Positions 42,853-52,192 of a DNA stretch of 64,000 nucleotides are shown piece after piece. A program made the position numbers and the translations under genes. The DNA lies in the NCBI GenBank assembly GCA_947474595.1, contig CANJIV010000006.1, positions 1 through 64,000 of the forward strand, in the 5' to 3' direction. Source of the stretch: Solirubrobacterales bacterium (GTDB taxonomy: Bacteria; Actinomycetota; Thermoleophilia; Solirubrobacterales; Solirubrobacteraceae). Below the pieces are notes generated by a model. The model was not told the origin of the DNA, did not search any database, and saw nothing but the letters and a program-made list of their open reading frames with translations. Each line of letters opens with the position of its first letter. Position 1 is the stretch's first letter.

Positions 42853-43854
42853 CTAAGTCAAGGTCGACGGTACTTCGAGCAGATCGCGGACCGTTGTGAG
42901 GAAGGCCGCACCGTCGGCTCCATAGAGGATGCGGTGATCGCAGCCCAAAGTGAGCGTCATCCGCTGTCCTACGGCAGCAGCCCCATCGACTACTACTACT
43001 GCCTCCCTGATAGATCCGACTGAGAGGATCGCCGCCTGGGGCGCATTTATAACGGCACCAAAGCGTGTGATGCCATACATGCCGAGGTTAGAGACCGTGA
43101 AGGTCTGGCCCGAGAGTTCCGGCGGGGTAATCGTTGCGCTACGCACACGGCTAGCGAGGCTTTTGGTCTCGACGGCGATCTGGTCGAGCGTTTTGAGATC
43201 GGCATCAAAGACGGTGGCGACGATCAGGGTGTCTAGACCAGAGACAGCGACGCCAATGTTGACGCGCTGGTAAAGCTCAAAGCAGCCGTCGCGGTAGGCG
43301 CCATTGACCCGCGGCGTCGCGCGTAGTGCCAGCCCGCACGCACGCACGATCATGTCGTTGTAGGTGGGGGTGTGAGCGCCCTCGGCAGCGGTCTCTGCCA
43401 GCCTTTGGCGCAGCTCGACACAGGCATCCATCTTGACCTCAATCTCGAGCGCGAAGTCAGGTACGGTGGCCTTGGCTTCGGCCATCTTGCGCGCAACTGT
43501 CTGCTGTCCTCGGCTGAGTTGCTCGTAGGTCACCTCGCCGCGGCCGGTGACGGTTGGTGCGCCGCTAGCGGCTGGCGCTGATGGGGCAGCGATCGCCGTC
43601 GCCGGCTGGGGTTGGCTGGCATCGGTAGCGGTGATCGTTGCGATTAGGCCACCAACAGCAACCGTCGCACCAGCGCCACAGACAATCGAAAGGCTGCCCG
43701 CTTGATCTGACTCATAGGTCACCGTCCACTTGTCGGTCTCGATCTCTACGAGGGGATCACCGCAGGCAACGATCTCGCCCTCGGTCTTGTGCCAAGTAAC
43801 GATAGTGCCCTCCTCCATCGAGTCAGACATCCGGGTCATCAATACATCAGCCAT
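42853..43854 (-). CDS. 2-oxo acid dehydrogenase E2-like acyltransferase, short form
   Basis: A 333-aa protein. The N-terminal lipoyl domain (about residues 1-78) has the lipoyl-lysine in EIETDKWTV at residue 42. A short Ala/Pro linker follows, then the catalytic domain (about 105-333). No peripheral subunit-binding domain is visible between them, so E1/E3 binding must differ from standard complexes. The active-site motif reads DHRILYGADGAAF, with Tyr where the usual HRxxDG has Asp. I recall similar forms among acetoin-type E2 proteins but am not certain. E1 genes are not in the window. TAACCT lies nine bases before the ATG. The adjacent lipA and lipB supply its cofactor. Confidence 0.85.
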   Translation of the reverse strand: MADVLMTRMSDSMEEGTIVTWHKTEGEIVACGDPLVEIETDKWTVTYESDQAGSLSIVCGAGATVAVGGLIATITATDASQPQPATAIAAPSAPAASGAPTVTGRGEVTYEQLSRGQQTVARKMAEAKATVPDFALEIEVKMDACVELRQRLAETAAEGAHTPTYNDMIVRACGLALRATPRVNGAYRDGCFELYQRVNIGVAVSGLDTLIVATVFDADLKTLDQIAVETKSLASRVRSATITPPELSGQTFTVSNLGMYGITRFGAVINAPQAAILSVGSIREAVVVVDGAAAVGQRMTLTLGCDHRILYGADGAAFLTTVRDLLEVPSTLT

Positions 43855-43863
43855 CAGCGCGCG

Positions 43864-43869
43864 AGGTTA
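43864..43869 (-). promoter_or_regulatory. TANNNT -10 element before the E2 gene
   Basis: TAACCT on the minus strand, 9 nt before the ATG at 43854. Confidence 0.45.
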
Positions 43870-43880
43870 CCGGACGGCGA

Positions 43881-44120
43881 TCAACCGTCGACGCCGCGCC
43901 AGGCCGTCAGGAACTCGTCGGCCTCCATCGCCACTAGCGATTCGCGCAGTCGTCGCGCTAGTTTTGATGCCCGTGAAGGCGAGCAGTCCCAAAAGAGCAC
44001 GACTTCGCCCGAGTCGATTTCGACGACCTCAAGGTGGTCAATGCGGTCATTATCGGCCAGCCAGGCGGGCGCAGCACCCGATCGGGTGACGGTCAGTTCG
44101 TAGGCGCGGTTTGCCTTCAT
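43881..44120 (-). CDS. small hypothetical protein coupled to a DsbA-like gene
   Basis: A 79-aa protein with no known domain. It contains a beta-rich middle (HLEVVEIDSGEVVLFWDC) followed by an amphipathic helix (ASKLARRLRESLVAMEADEFL). It begins at the ATG that overlaps the stop of the preceding gene as ATGA, so translation is coupled and the frame is credible despite its size. The pairing suggests it works with, or is regulated together with, the DsbA-like protein. Function unknown. Confidence 0.65.
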   Translation of the reverse strand: MKANRAYELTVTRSGAAPAWLADNDRIDHLEVVEIDSGEVVLFWDCSPSRASKLARRLRESLVAMEADEFLTAWRGVDG

Positions 44121-44734
44121 GGAGAGCCCTGTTCGAGCATCGCGGCGCCGGCCGCTTGAATTGCGTCAGGGCCGGTGAAGATCGCACTACCGACCCGCAG
44201 CGCAGGTAGTTGGCTTACGCCGATCGCGCGCGCGTTCTCTGTGGCGCTACTTAGCGCCGTGGCTACCGACCGCAGCTCAAGCGCCTTGAGCACGGCGCGC
44301 GGATGCATCTCGTTGGCAGCTGCGGCGATCAGCACGGTGTCGGTGTCAGAGAGATCACGCCCACCAGCGTATGCCTGACGGAAGGCAGCCAGCGAGAAGG
44401 GCACCGCCCGCCCAATCGACTTAGCGTAGGTCGCCGCGAGTAGGGCTGGCTTGGGATCCCAGGGCCACGGCGCAGGCCAGCGCAGTGGCTGGAGGTGCTG
44501 TTGGGCGATGCGGTCACCGAAGGCAGATCGGTCGAACTCGGCGGGAGGCTCGCCTAAAGCAACCGGCATCCACTCGGGAACGACTGGAAGGTCACCGAGC
44601 ACGCGCTCGGCCATCAGGTAGCAGTCGGGTACGACAAAGTCGTAGTAGAAGGCGCTACCCGTTAGGTCCGCAGAGCCATCATCGCCTAGGGCCGCCTCGG
44701 GAGCATAGGTATGGACGGTCAATCCGTCAGACAT
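44117..44734 (-). CDS. DsbA/HCCA-isomerase-like thioredoxin-fold protein
   Basis: A 205-aa protein with a thioredoxin-like fold and helical insertion. FYYDFVVPDCYLMAERVL near residues 29-46 aligns with the active-site helix of DsbA and 2-hydroxychromene-2-carboxylate isomerase families, but has one cysteine (PDCY) and no CxxC. The cis-proline loop is GVSQLPALRVG near 176. Helices between (about 90-165) match the family. A single cysteine suggests thiol-transferase or isomerase chemistry, or binding of a low-molecular-weight thiol, rather than disulfide exchange. No signal peptide is seen, so it is cytoplasmic. Confidence 0.72.
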   Translation of the reverse strand: MSDGLTVHTYAPEAALGDDGSADLTGSAFYYDFVVPDCYLMAERVLGDLPVVPEWMPVALGEPPAEFDRSAFGDRIAQQHLQPLRWPAPWPWDPKPALLAATYAKSIGRAVPFSLAAFRQAYAGGRDLSDTDTVLIAAAANEMHPRAVLKALELRSVATALSSATENARAIGVSQLPALRVGSAIFTGPDAIQAAGAAMLEQGSP

Positions 44735-44830
44735 CGCTCGCCGGTCACAACGCAGTCAAAGGAGGTATGCGCCATTAACTTTGAGCCTACAAGAAGAGCG
44801 CTACCGATTCGCTGCTGGCATCGCAATCGG

Positions 44831-45328
44831 TCACTGCGTGCGCTTGGGCACCTGGATGCGGCTCATCACTCGCACCAGCTTCCAGAACAGCCAGCCACCG
44901 AAGAGGATGATCGCTAGGCAGAGTGCTACCGCTAGGAGATTGGAGGCGACGGCCAGAGAGAGGGCCGCGACGATGATCTGAAACGCGAGTAAGGCTTGAA
45001 AGCCAAGCACCGCCCAGTAACGAGCCTGCCAAAGCCCCAGCGCAGCCGCGAGCAGGATCACCTCGAGCAGTACGAAGGCGACGATATTGGTCTGCTCGCC
45101 GCCGAGTTTGGTTCCTGTAATAAAGCCGGCAAGTACGAGAGCCGCGAGGACCAGCGCAACGACGATCGAAATCAAGAGCGTGGCCGGCCGCTCGCCGGGC
45201 GCTAACGGCGTCAGCGCCGCTCGCATCTCGTCCTCGCGCGCGGCGGTGCGCTCACGGCGCGTCAGCGCCGGTGTCTCTGGATTAGTCGGCGGCGGATCGG
45301 CGCTGGTGGTCGGCTCGCGCTCAGACAT
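44831..45328 (-). CDS. four-helix membrane protein of unknown function
   Basis: A 165-aa protein. The N-terminal 45 residues are hydrophilic and Pro/Glu/Arg-rich, followed by four hydrophobic helices (about residues 50-70, 80-98, 103-125, 128-150) and a basic end. No family is recognised. It overlaps thiE by 8 nt at its start, so it is translated from the same transcript; whether it has any link with thiamine (for example uptake) cannot be judged from sequence. Confidence 0.68.
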   Translation of the reverse strand: MSEREPTTSADPPPTNPETPALTRRERTAAREDEMRAALTPLAPGERPATLLISIVVALVLAALVLAGFITGTKLGGEQTNIVAFVLLEVILLAAALGLWQARYWAVLGFQALLAFQIIVAALSLAVASNLLAVALCLAIILFGGWLFWKLVRVMSRIQVPKRTQ

Positions 45329-45998
45329 CGGCGGTCTCCGCAGCGGCCTCGACCAGCACCGAGCGCAGTAGGCCAGCGGCTATCTGAGGATCTTCGGCAT
45401 CGGTGAGCGCGCGCACGACTGCGACGCGCTGCGCCCCGGCATCCACTACTGAGCCGATCTCATCTAAGCCAATCCCGCCGATCGCAAACCAAGGCAGCCG
45501 CGCTTGGCCAGCGGCGTGTTCAACTAGAGCTAGTCCCACGGCGCTACGGCCAGGCTTGGTAGGTGTCGCATGGACTGGTCCAACGCCGATGTAGTCGACG
45601 CCGGCCGCCGCTGCACCATCGACTTGAGCAGGTGTGTGGGTGGATAGGCCAACTAGGCGGTCGGCTCCAGCGATACGTCGGCAGGCATCAACGCCAAGGT
45701 CGTCTTGGCCCACGTGGACACCGTCGGCCCCCGCACTACGCGCCCAAGCCGGGCGGTCGTTAACGATAAAGAGTGCGTTGTACTCGGCACAGACGCGCCG
45801 GAAGATCTCTGCAGCGCCAAGCGCGGTGCACTCATCAAGGTTCTTCTCTCTTAACTGAACGATGTCGACTCCACCTGCCAAGGCCGCGCGTAGGAATGGC
45901 TCAGGATCGCCTCCTCCGGGCCGCGCGTCGCAGACGAGGTAGAGCCGAGCGCTACTAAGGCGCTCGCGCCGCTCTTGGAGAGTCGCGTCTGGATGCAC
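45321..45998 (-). CDS. thiE: thiamine-phosphate synthase (ThiE)
   Basis: A 225-aa TIM-barrel enzyme joining HMP-pyrophosphate and thiazole phosphate to give thiamine phosphate. It shows [10 protein letters not shown] near residue 44-53, [21 protein letters not shown] near 80-100, [18 protein letters not shown] near 134-151, and [10 protein letters not shown] near 173. It starts at GTG. It is transcribed leftward, away from the TPP riboswitch, so it is not under that element; no second TPP aptamer is seen on its own side. Confidence 0.94.
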   Translation of the reverse strand: MHPDATLQERRERLSSARLYLVCDARPGGGDPEPFLRAALAGGVDIVQLREKNLDECTALGAAEIFRRVCAEYNALFIVNDRPAWARSAGADGVHVGQDDLGVDACRRIAGADRLVGLSTHTPAQVDGAAAAGVDYIGVGPVHATPTKPGRSAVGLALVEHAAGQARLPWFAIGGIGLDEIGSVVDAGAQRVAVVRALTDAEDPQIAAGLLRSVLVEAAAETADV

Positions 45999-46085
45999 CG
46001 CTTCAGTCTCTCACGCCTAAACCACCGGCGCTCAGGCCGCTTGCACTGATCGCTATCCACAGGGGAGTCCTCGCCGCTAGGATTG

Positions 46086-46176
46086 ACTTACGGGAGCCCT
46101 CTGTTTGGGCTGAGAGGGTGGCCGTAGTGGCGCCGACCGTTAGAACCTGATCCGGGTCATTCCGGCGAAGGGAGGT
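46086..46176 (+). ncRNA. TPP riboswitch (THI element)
   Basis: The conserved THI sequences are all present: CGGGAGCCC with GGGCTGAGAGGG near 46091-46118, and ACCTGATCCGGGTCATTCCGGCGAAGGGA at 46145-46173. P1 can form between ACTT (46086-46089) and AGGT (46173-46176). The 3' strand of P1 is the Shine-Dalgarno GGAGGT (46171-46176), four bases before the thiO GTG. Thiamine pyrophosphate binding should therefore block ribosome access directly, with no extra expression platform. It controls thiO-thiS-thiG. Confidence 0.95.
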
Positions 46177-46179
46177 GTT

Positions 46180-47336
46180 GTGGACTTGGCCTATAAAGAT
46201 GACAAGCAGTCACCGGACCTCGCCGTTGTCGGCGGGGGCGTAATCGGCCTTGCCATAGCTTGGCGGGCAGCTCAGGCTGGAATGAAGGTCACGCTTTTTG
46301 AGCGAGGAGAGCTAGGCGGTGAGGCATCAAACGTTGCCGCTGGCATGTTGGCTCCCGTTGCAGAGGCCTCGCTAGCAGAGCAAGAGATCCTCGCGCTAGG
46401 GCGCCAAAGCGCAGCGCTGTGGCCAGAGTTCGCTCGCCAACTGTCGGCTAGCTGTGGTCTGGATTCGAGCTTTCAGGAGTGCGGAACGTTGATGGTCGCC
46501 ACCGATCGCGATCAAGCGGTGGCGCTAGACCGCGAGTTTGTACTGCGTCAATCCTTGAGTCTTCCGGTGCAGCGCCTGCGTCCATCTCAGGCGCGTCAAC
46601 TAGAGCCCGGCCTAGCTCCGTCAATCCACGCGGCACTCAACATCCCCGGCGACCACACGGTTGATCCGCGAGCGCTGACCGCGGCTCTGTCGGCTGCAGC
46701 GGCAGACGCTGGTGCCAAGCTGGCCTCAAACACTGCGGTCGCTGGATTGTTGGGCAGCGCTGACGCCATAACAGGGGTGACGCTCGCGTCGGGCGAGGAG
46801 GTCAGCGCTGGCGCAGTAGTCGTCGCGGCTGGCTCGTGGTCTGGTCAGTTAGAAGGCATTCCCGCCCAGGCCAAGATTCCGGTACGCCCGGTAAAAGGGC
46901 AGATTCTGCGTCTACGCGATCCGGCGGGGCCAGGTCTGGCTACCCGCGTGTTGCGCACCGACGAGGTCTATGTAGTGCCCCGCGGAGACGGCCGTTACGT
47001 CGTCGGGGCGACGATGGAAGAGCTTGGCTTTGACACGACGGTGACCGCGGGCGCCGTCTACGAGCTACTACGCGCGGCAGCCGAGCTGCTGCCGGGAGTG
47101 TGGGAGCTAGAGCTTCAAGAGGCCAGCGCTGGCCTGCGTCCCAGTACGCCCGACAACGCTCCCGTGATCGGCCCATCACTGGTGCCCGGGCTGCACTGGG
47201 CAACCGGCCACCACCGCAACGGAATCTTGCTGACCCCGATCACGGCCGACCTACTCCTGGCGGCGCTGCAATCAGGAGAGCTGGCAGATAGTGCTAGCGC
47301 GTTCACCGCTAAACGGTTCGCATCTACAGTGCTCGC

Positions 47337-47340
<4 letters not shown>
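46180..47340 (+). CDS. thiO: glycine oxidase (ThiO)
   Basis: A 386-aa FAD-dependent oxidase producing the iminoglycine needed for thiazole formation. The dinucleotide-binding motif VVGGGVIGLAIAWRAAQAG is near residue 16, with EASNVAAGMLAPV near 48 typical of ThiO. The C-terminal block has TPDNAPVIGP and the FAD-contacting GHHRNGILLTP. It starts at GTG immediately after the riboswitch; the Shine-Dalgarno is part of the aptamer. Its stop overlaps thiS as ATGA. Confidence 0.95.
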
Positions 47341-48344
<1,004 letters not shown>

Positions 48345-48345
<1 letters not shown>

Positions 48346-48833
48346 TGCTTGAGCGCCGGCTTCTCGACACCCTGCTCGACCGCTGGGAGGCGGCGTGGTC
48401 TGGGCGCGATGGGCAGGCCTTCGCTCCACTCTGTGTCACTTCAGTTCAGTACGAAGACCCACTCACGCCAGAGCCGTTGATTGGAGCCGCGGCGATCGCC
48501 GCCCACGCACAGCGCCTCTGGACGGGCTTCCCAGACGTTCGCATGCAAAGCGCCGGACAGCGTCTTCAAGGTGAGCGGTTCATCGCCGCACCGGTGAAGG
48601 TCTCCGGTACCCACAGTGAGCGCCTTGGCGACATTCCCGCCACCAACCGCCCCCTAATTGCCCACGGTGTCTTTTACTGCGAGCTCGAGCACGATCTCTT
48701 GCTGCGCGTGCGCGGCTTCTACGATGTTTGGGGCTCGGCAGTCGATCTCGGCGTACTACCTAAGAGCGGTACAGCGAGCGCTCGCGCCCTTTTTATGCTG
48801 CGGGGGTTCGGGCTCCGCGGCGGCCGTGACTAA
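48345..48833 (+). CDS. SnoaL/NTF2-like protein
   Basis: A 162-aa protein of the NTF2-like alpha+beta barrel type: an N-terminal helix with LLDRWEAAWSGRDGQAFAPLC, then YEDPLTPEPLIGAAAIAAHAQ and later beta strands with RPLIAHGVFYCEL. Such proteins are polyketide cyclases, isomerases or ligand-binding proteins. It is translationally coupled to thiG at the end of the thiamine operon, so it would also be under riboswitch control. A thiamine-related role is only suggested by that position. Confidence 0.78.
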
Positions 48834-48838
48834 CAGCT

Positions 48839-49315
48839 TCAGTCGTCGGAGTCGGGCTTCTCCTGGCGCTCGCGGCCTTCGTGGTCTTCGCCAGTGGTTG
48901 TCGGCACGGTGTTAGTTGGCGCCGTCTCGGTCGTCGGTTCCAGTACCGGGGCCTTGCTGGTAGCCGGAACCTCTGCTGGCGGTTGGCTAACAGTTGGCGT
49001 TTGCGTTGAGGGCTCGCTATTAGACGGCGTCGACTCGGGAGTTGGCGTCGACTCGGGAGTTGCCGTCGACTCTGGGGCCGTCGTTAGAGCCGCCCCGGAC
49101 TCAAAGGTCTCAGTGGTCGCGCCCTTGACTTGGTCGACAGGTATCGCGTCGCGGGTGTGAGGTGGAGCGAGGTCGTGTCCGACGTCTAGGGGCTCTGATT
49201 GGAGGCCAATCTTTTGGCTTGAGAGCTGGCTGGCGGCCAAGGTCACCCCGGCGGCCAACGCCAAGCCGAGGAGCGCTAGAGCAGTCCATCCAAGAATTGA
49301 TTTAAAAGGCCTCAT
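48839..49315 (-). CDS. secreted or anchored Thr/Pro/Glu-rich protein
   Basis: A 158-aa protein with an N-terminal hydrophobic helix (about residues 8-28, WTALALLGLALAAGVTLAA) acting as signal or anchor. About 50 residues follow, then a Ser/Thr/Pro/Glu-rich stretch containing tandem PES/TPT units encoded by 18-bp repeats, and an acidic/basic end. The composition suggests an extended stalk exposed outside the membrane. No domain is recognised. It is convergent with the SnoaL-like gene, and TATGGT lies six bases before its ATG. Confidence 0.62.
   Translation of the reverse strand: MRPFKSILGWTALALLGLALAAGVTLAASQLSSQKIGLQSEPLDVGHDLAPPHTRDAIPVDQVKGATTETFESGAALTTAPESTATPESTPTPESTPSNSEPSTQTPTVSQPPAEVPATSKAPVLEPTTETAPTNTVPTTTGEDHEGRERQEKPDSDD
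49026..49079. repeat. three 18-bp tandem repeats in the Thr/Pro/Glu-rich protein gene
   Basis: The units at 49026-49043 and 49044-49061 are identical; the third at 49062-49079 has a few changes. On the minus strand they encode six-residue Thr/Pro/Glu/Ser units. Confidence 0.75.
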
Positions 49316-49321
49316 ACATTC

Positions 49322-49327
49322 ACCATA
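49322..49327 (-). promoter_or_regulatory. TANNNT -10 element before the Thr/Pro/Glu-rich protein
   Basis: TATGGT on the minus strand, 6 nt before the ATG at 49315; no Shine-Dalgarno. Confidence 0.45.
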
Positions 49328-49344
49328 GCGCGTCGCGCGACTAT

Positions 49345-50676
49345 TTAGCGCACCTTCGCGAACCCTTCTAGCCGTGCAGTGGTTCCGCCTTGAGGGCGCC
49401 CGTGAAGTGTTACGTCAGCTCCCCAGCGCCGCGCGAGCTCACGCGCAATCGGCAGCCCAAGCCCCGTGCCCCCAGGCGTCTGGCGACCAGCGCGGCCGCG
49501 GTGGAAGCGCTCGAAAACCTTCGCCTCCTCACCCTCTGCAAGGCCCGGACCGTCGTCGCGAACCTCAATCACCCCCGGCAGCGCAGCGACTACGACCTTG
49601 GTTCCAGCCCCGCAGTAGAGAATCGCGTTCTCAATTAAGACGTCAATGATCCGGTTGATGTCGCTGGTCGCGGCGCTAACAACGCCCGCAGCCGGGTCAA
49701 GTTCGATCTGGAGATCCACGTCGGCTGCTGCGGCCGCCGCATACCAACGGTCCACTGCCGACTTGGCGGATTCGCCGAGCTCAATCGACTCTTGCGCGGG
49801 GCGACTCTCAGAGGCTTCACTGAGCAGCAGCAGCTCGCGCACTATCTCCGACAGCCGATCGACCTCCCCAAGCGCCGAGTCGATCTCGGCGTGCACTGCC
49901 GGCTCGGGGGTCATCGCTCGCGCCTCTTCTAGCCGCAAGCGCAGGCCGGTGAGTGGCGTGCGCAGCTGATGGGAGGCGTCGGCGACAAACTCACGTTGTA
50001 GGCGCAGGAGTCGCCCGATGCGGTCTGTCATCTCGTTAAAAGATCGCGCCAGCGTGCGCTGCTCAGAGGAGCCCTCGATCAGAGCCTTGGTCTCAAAGTC
50101 TCCCGCAGCTACTCGCCTAGCCGCCGCCTCTAGTCTTCGCACTGGACGCGCGATCTGCCCTGCTACCACCGCACCGGCCGCGAGTCCGATCAGCAACACC
50201 AGCACGCCGATCAAGATTAGCCCCGCCGTGGCTCTATCAAGCGAACGGTTAACGGCCGCCACGTCCTGGGTTATCCGCACCGCTCCCGCCGGGCGAGCGG
50301 CCTTAATGATCGGCACTCCCGTGGCGAGCACATCGGCATCTAGGGTCGCGCTGTAACGGACCTGCTGAGAGCTTCTGCCGCGTAGGCTTGCAGCGATCTC
50401 GGGCCGCGTGGAGTAGTCGGCGCCGACCCGCGCGCTACCGGCGCTGTCGGCTAGCACTATGCCCGCGTAATCGGTGATCAGCACTCGACCGCGCACGTTT
50501 TGACTGGCTGTATTGACCAGACGTGTTAGATCGGTGCGGTCGCTAGGAGTTAGTAGGTCTGAAGCGGTCGCCGAGACAACGTCGGCCTGGCCCCGGGCCT
50601 GCAGGCGGACCTCTGAGTCAACGCGCTCGCGCAGGCTGACGACGAGCGGGACCTCAAGCGCGATGATCGCAAGCAA
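49345..50676 (-). CDS. sensor histidine kinase (two-component system)
   Basis: About 443 aa from the first ordinary start codon (TTG). It has an N-terminal membrane segment, an extracytoplasmic sensor (about residues 15-145), a second helix (about 150-172), a HAMP linker, a dimerisation/phosphoacceptor motif ASHQLRTPLTG near 245, an N box with NAILY, DDGPGL, and GGTGLGLPIAREL. Sequence upstream of the TTG continues in frame as a perfect first half of the membrane helix (RLRLLLSFAYVLL), so the true start is probably about 15 codons earlier. There the codon aligned with the expected start is GTA, overlapping the response-regulator stop. Partner of the next gene. Confidence 0.92.
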   Translation of the reverse strand: MLAIIALEVPLVVSLRERVDSEVRLQARGQADVVSATASDLLTPSDRTDLTRLVNTASQNVRGRVLITDYAGIVLADSAGSARVGADYSTRPEIAASLRGRSSQQVRYSATLDADVLATGVPIIKAARPAGAVRITQDVAAVNRSLDRATAGLILIGVLVLLIGLAAGAVVAGQIARPVRRLEAAARRVAAGDFETKALIEGSSEQRTLARSFNEMTDRIGRLLRLQREFVADASHQLRTPLTGLRLRLEEARAMTPEPAVHAEIDSALGEVDRLSEIVRELLLLSEASESRPAQESIELGESAKSAVDRWYAAAAAADVDLQIELDPAAGVVSAATSDINRIIDVLIENAILYCGAGTKVVVAALPGVIEVRDDGPGLAEGEEAKVFERFHRGRAGRQTPGGTGLGLPIARELARRWGADVTLHGRPQGGTTARLEGFAKVR

Positions 50677-50717
50677 GAGGACATAGGCGAAGCTCAGGAG
50701 AAGGCGCAGCCGGAGGC

Positions 50718-51446
50718 TTACGGTGCCAACTCCTCGGGAGCGGAGAACCGGAAGCCGACGCCACGCACGGTGTGAATGAAGGTCGGATCGTTGGGGTCGT
50801 CATCTAACTTGCGTCGTAGCCAGCCGATGTGCACGTCGAGCGTCTTAGTCGACCCGAACCAGTTCTCATCCCAGACGCGCGCCATTAGATCTTCGCGGCT
50901 GACTACACGGCCGGCGTGGCGTACTAGTTCGGCGAGCAGGTCAAACTCCTTGCGCGCTAGGTCTAGCTCTTGGCCGTTTAGCTGCACCCGCCTTGCCGCA
51001 GGGTCGATTTCGAGCCCGCCGATCGTGCTCGGGGGTTGTTCGGTCTCACCATTGTGATCGGCCTGGCGCCCGCTACGTCGCAGGATTGCGCGGATACGTG
51101 CGATCACCTCACCCCCGGCAAACGGCTTGACGACGTAGTCGTCGGCGCCCAGTTCGAGGCCGACGATCTTGTCGGTCTCAGTGCCGCGTGCGGTCAGCAT
51201 CACGATCGGCACATCTGACCCCCGCCGCAGCTCTCGGCAGACGTCGCGGCCGTCACCATCGGGAAGAGTGAGGTCGAGTAAGACGATGTCGAACTCTTGA
51301 TTCTGAGCCAGATCAAGCGCTTTGGCAGCGGTCCCAGCGACGGTTGGATCGAAGCCTTCGCGGCGCAAAGCCTGAGCGAACGGCTCAGAGATTGAGAGTT
51401 CGTCTTCTACAAAAAGGATCTTCGGGCGTGGTCCAATCGAGGCCAT
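50718..51446 (-). CDS. OmpR/PhoB-family response regulator
   Basis: A 242-aa regulator. The receiver domain (about residues 8-120) has VEDE, phosphoacceptor LLDLTLPDGDG (Asp near 57), the conserved Thr in MLTARG and the Lys in VKPF. A winged-helix DNA-binding domain (about 145-235) has DLARKEFDLLAELV and VDVHIGWLRRKL-like recognition sequence (LDVHIGWLRRKLDDD). It is transcribed with the histidine kinase and away from the operon at 51590, which it may control; TAGAGT lies 11 nt before the ATG. Confidence 0.94.
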   Translation of the reverse strand: MASIGPRPKILFVEDELSISEPFAQALRREGFDPTVAGTAAKALDLAQNQEFDIVLLDLTLPDGDGRDVCRELRRGSDVPIVMLTARGTETDKIVGLELGADDYVVKPFAGGEVIARIRAILRRSGRQADHNGETEQPPSTIGGLEIDPAARRVQLNGQELDLARKEFDLLAELVRHAGRVVSREDLMARVWDENWFGSTKTLDVHIGWLRRKLDDDPNDPTFIHTVRGVGFRFSAPEELAP

Positions 51447-51484
51447 GGCTAGCTGCGACTCTAGCGCCCCACGGTGTTTGAACT

Positions 51485-51541
51485 AAAGCCCTACAAGGCT
51501 TTACCGAAGCTTTCCCTCTAGCTGGGAGGCCGTTAGCGGCC
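51485..51541. promoter_or_regulatory. inverted repeats in the divergent gap between response regulator and flavinylation operon
   Basis: AAAGCC (51485-51490) is mirrored by GGCTTT (51497-51502) around CTACAA, and GGCCG (51528-51532) by CGGCC (51537-51541) around TTAG. They lie in the 143-bp gap between the divergent units and are candidate operators, for example for the adjacent response regulator. No direct repeat pair typical of OmpR-family sites is obvious. Confidence 0.3.
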
Positions 51542-51589
51542 GATCGGGCACGCTGCTAGTGCATCTTCGACCGATAAGGAATTAATCAC

Positions 51590-52192
51590 ATGCCAATTTC
51601 AAAGCCCAAGTTAATTTCAGCAGTAACCATTGTGGCCCTCGGCGGCACCGCTGCAGTCGCCCTCGGATCGGGGGCCGCAGAGCCGACCACGGTCGCGGCC
51701 CCGCAGGCCGAGGTGCGTACACAGGTGATTGAGACAACTATCCATAAGACCCAACGTCTCAAGGCCCAAGGCGCGACGGTTACGGCTAAGGCCCGAGCGG
51801 CACGACCGTTGGCGCCGAGCTCCGGAACACAATCGGTCAGCCCTAGCAACCCTAGCGTTGCAACTACCTCCTCTCAGCCACTAACGACGCAGTCCAGCGG
51901 TGGCCCTACATACGAGCAGGTGGCCACGCCACCACAACAGGGCGCCACGCCGCTGCAGACCCGCTCGAGCTCGGGCGGCTCCTCTCAGGGTTATCAGGGT
52001 TCGGGCAAGCTACTAGGACCACCTTCAGTACAAGATGGCGGCGATGACGACTCAACGCAGCCATCGCGCGGCTCCGAGGACGACGGCGAGGACCACACCT
52101 TCGGCGACGACGGAGGCGACACAGTTGCCCCTAACCCGGCTCCAGCTACCCGCCCAACCGACCACCCGGCTCAGGAGCAAGACGATGACTGA
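51590..52192 (+). CDS. secreted low-complexity protein, first gene of the ApbE operon
   Basis: A 200-aa protein with an N-terminal signal-like hydrophobic segment (about residues 8-30, LISAVTIVALGGTAAVALG). A short ordered-looking stretch follows (VRTQVIETTIHKTQRLKAQ, about 42-60), then Ser/Thr/Gln/Gly-rich low complexity and an acidic C-terminus. It has no FMN-binding domain or heme motif. A proper Shine-Dalgarno (AAGGA) lies before the ATG. It overlaps the next gene by 8 nt. The stretch around residue 45 resembles one in the next protein. Function unknown; an extracytoplasmic scaffold of the redox module is a guess. Confidence 0.6.
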   Translation: MPISKPKLISAVTIVALGGTAAVALGSGAAEPTTVAAPQAEVRTQVIETTIHKTQRLKAQGATVTAKARAARPLAPSSGTQSVSPSNPSVATTSSQPLTTQSSGGPTYEQVATPPQQGATPLQTRSSSGGSSQGYQGSGKLLGPPSVQDGGDDDSTQPSRGSEDDGEDHTFGDDGGDTVAPNPAPATRPTDHPAQEQDDD

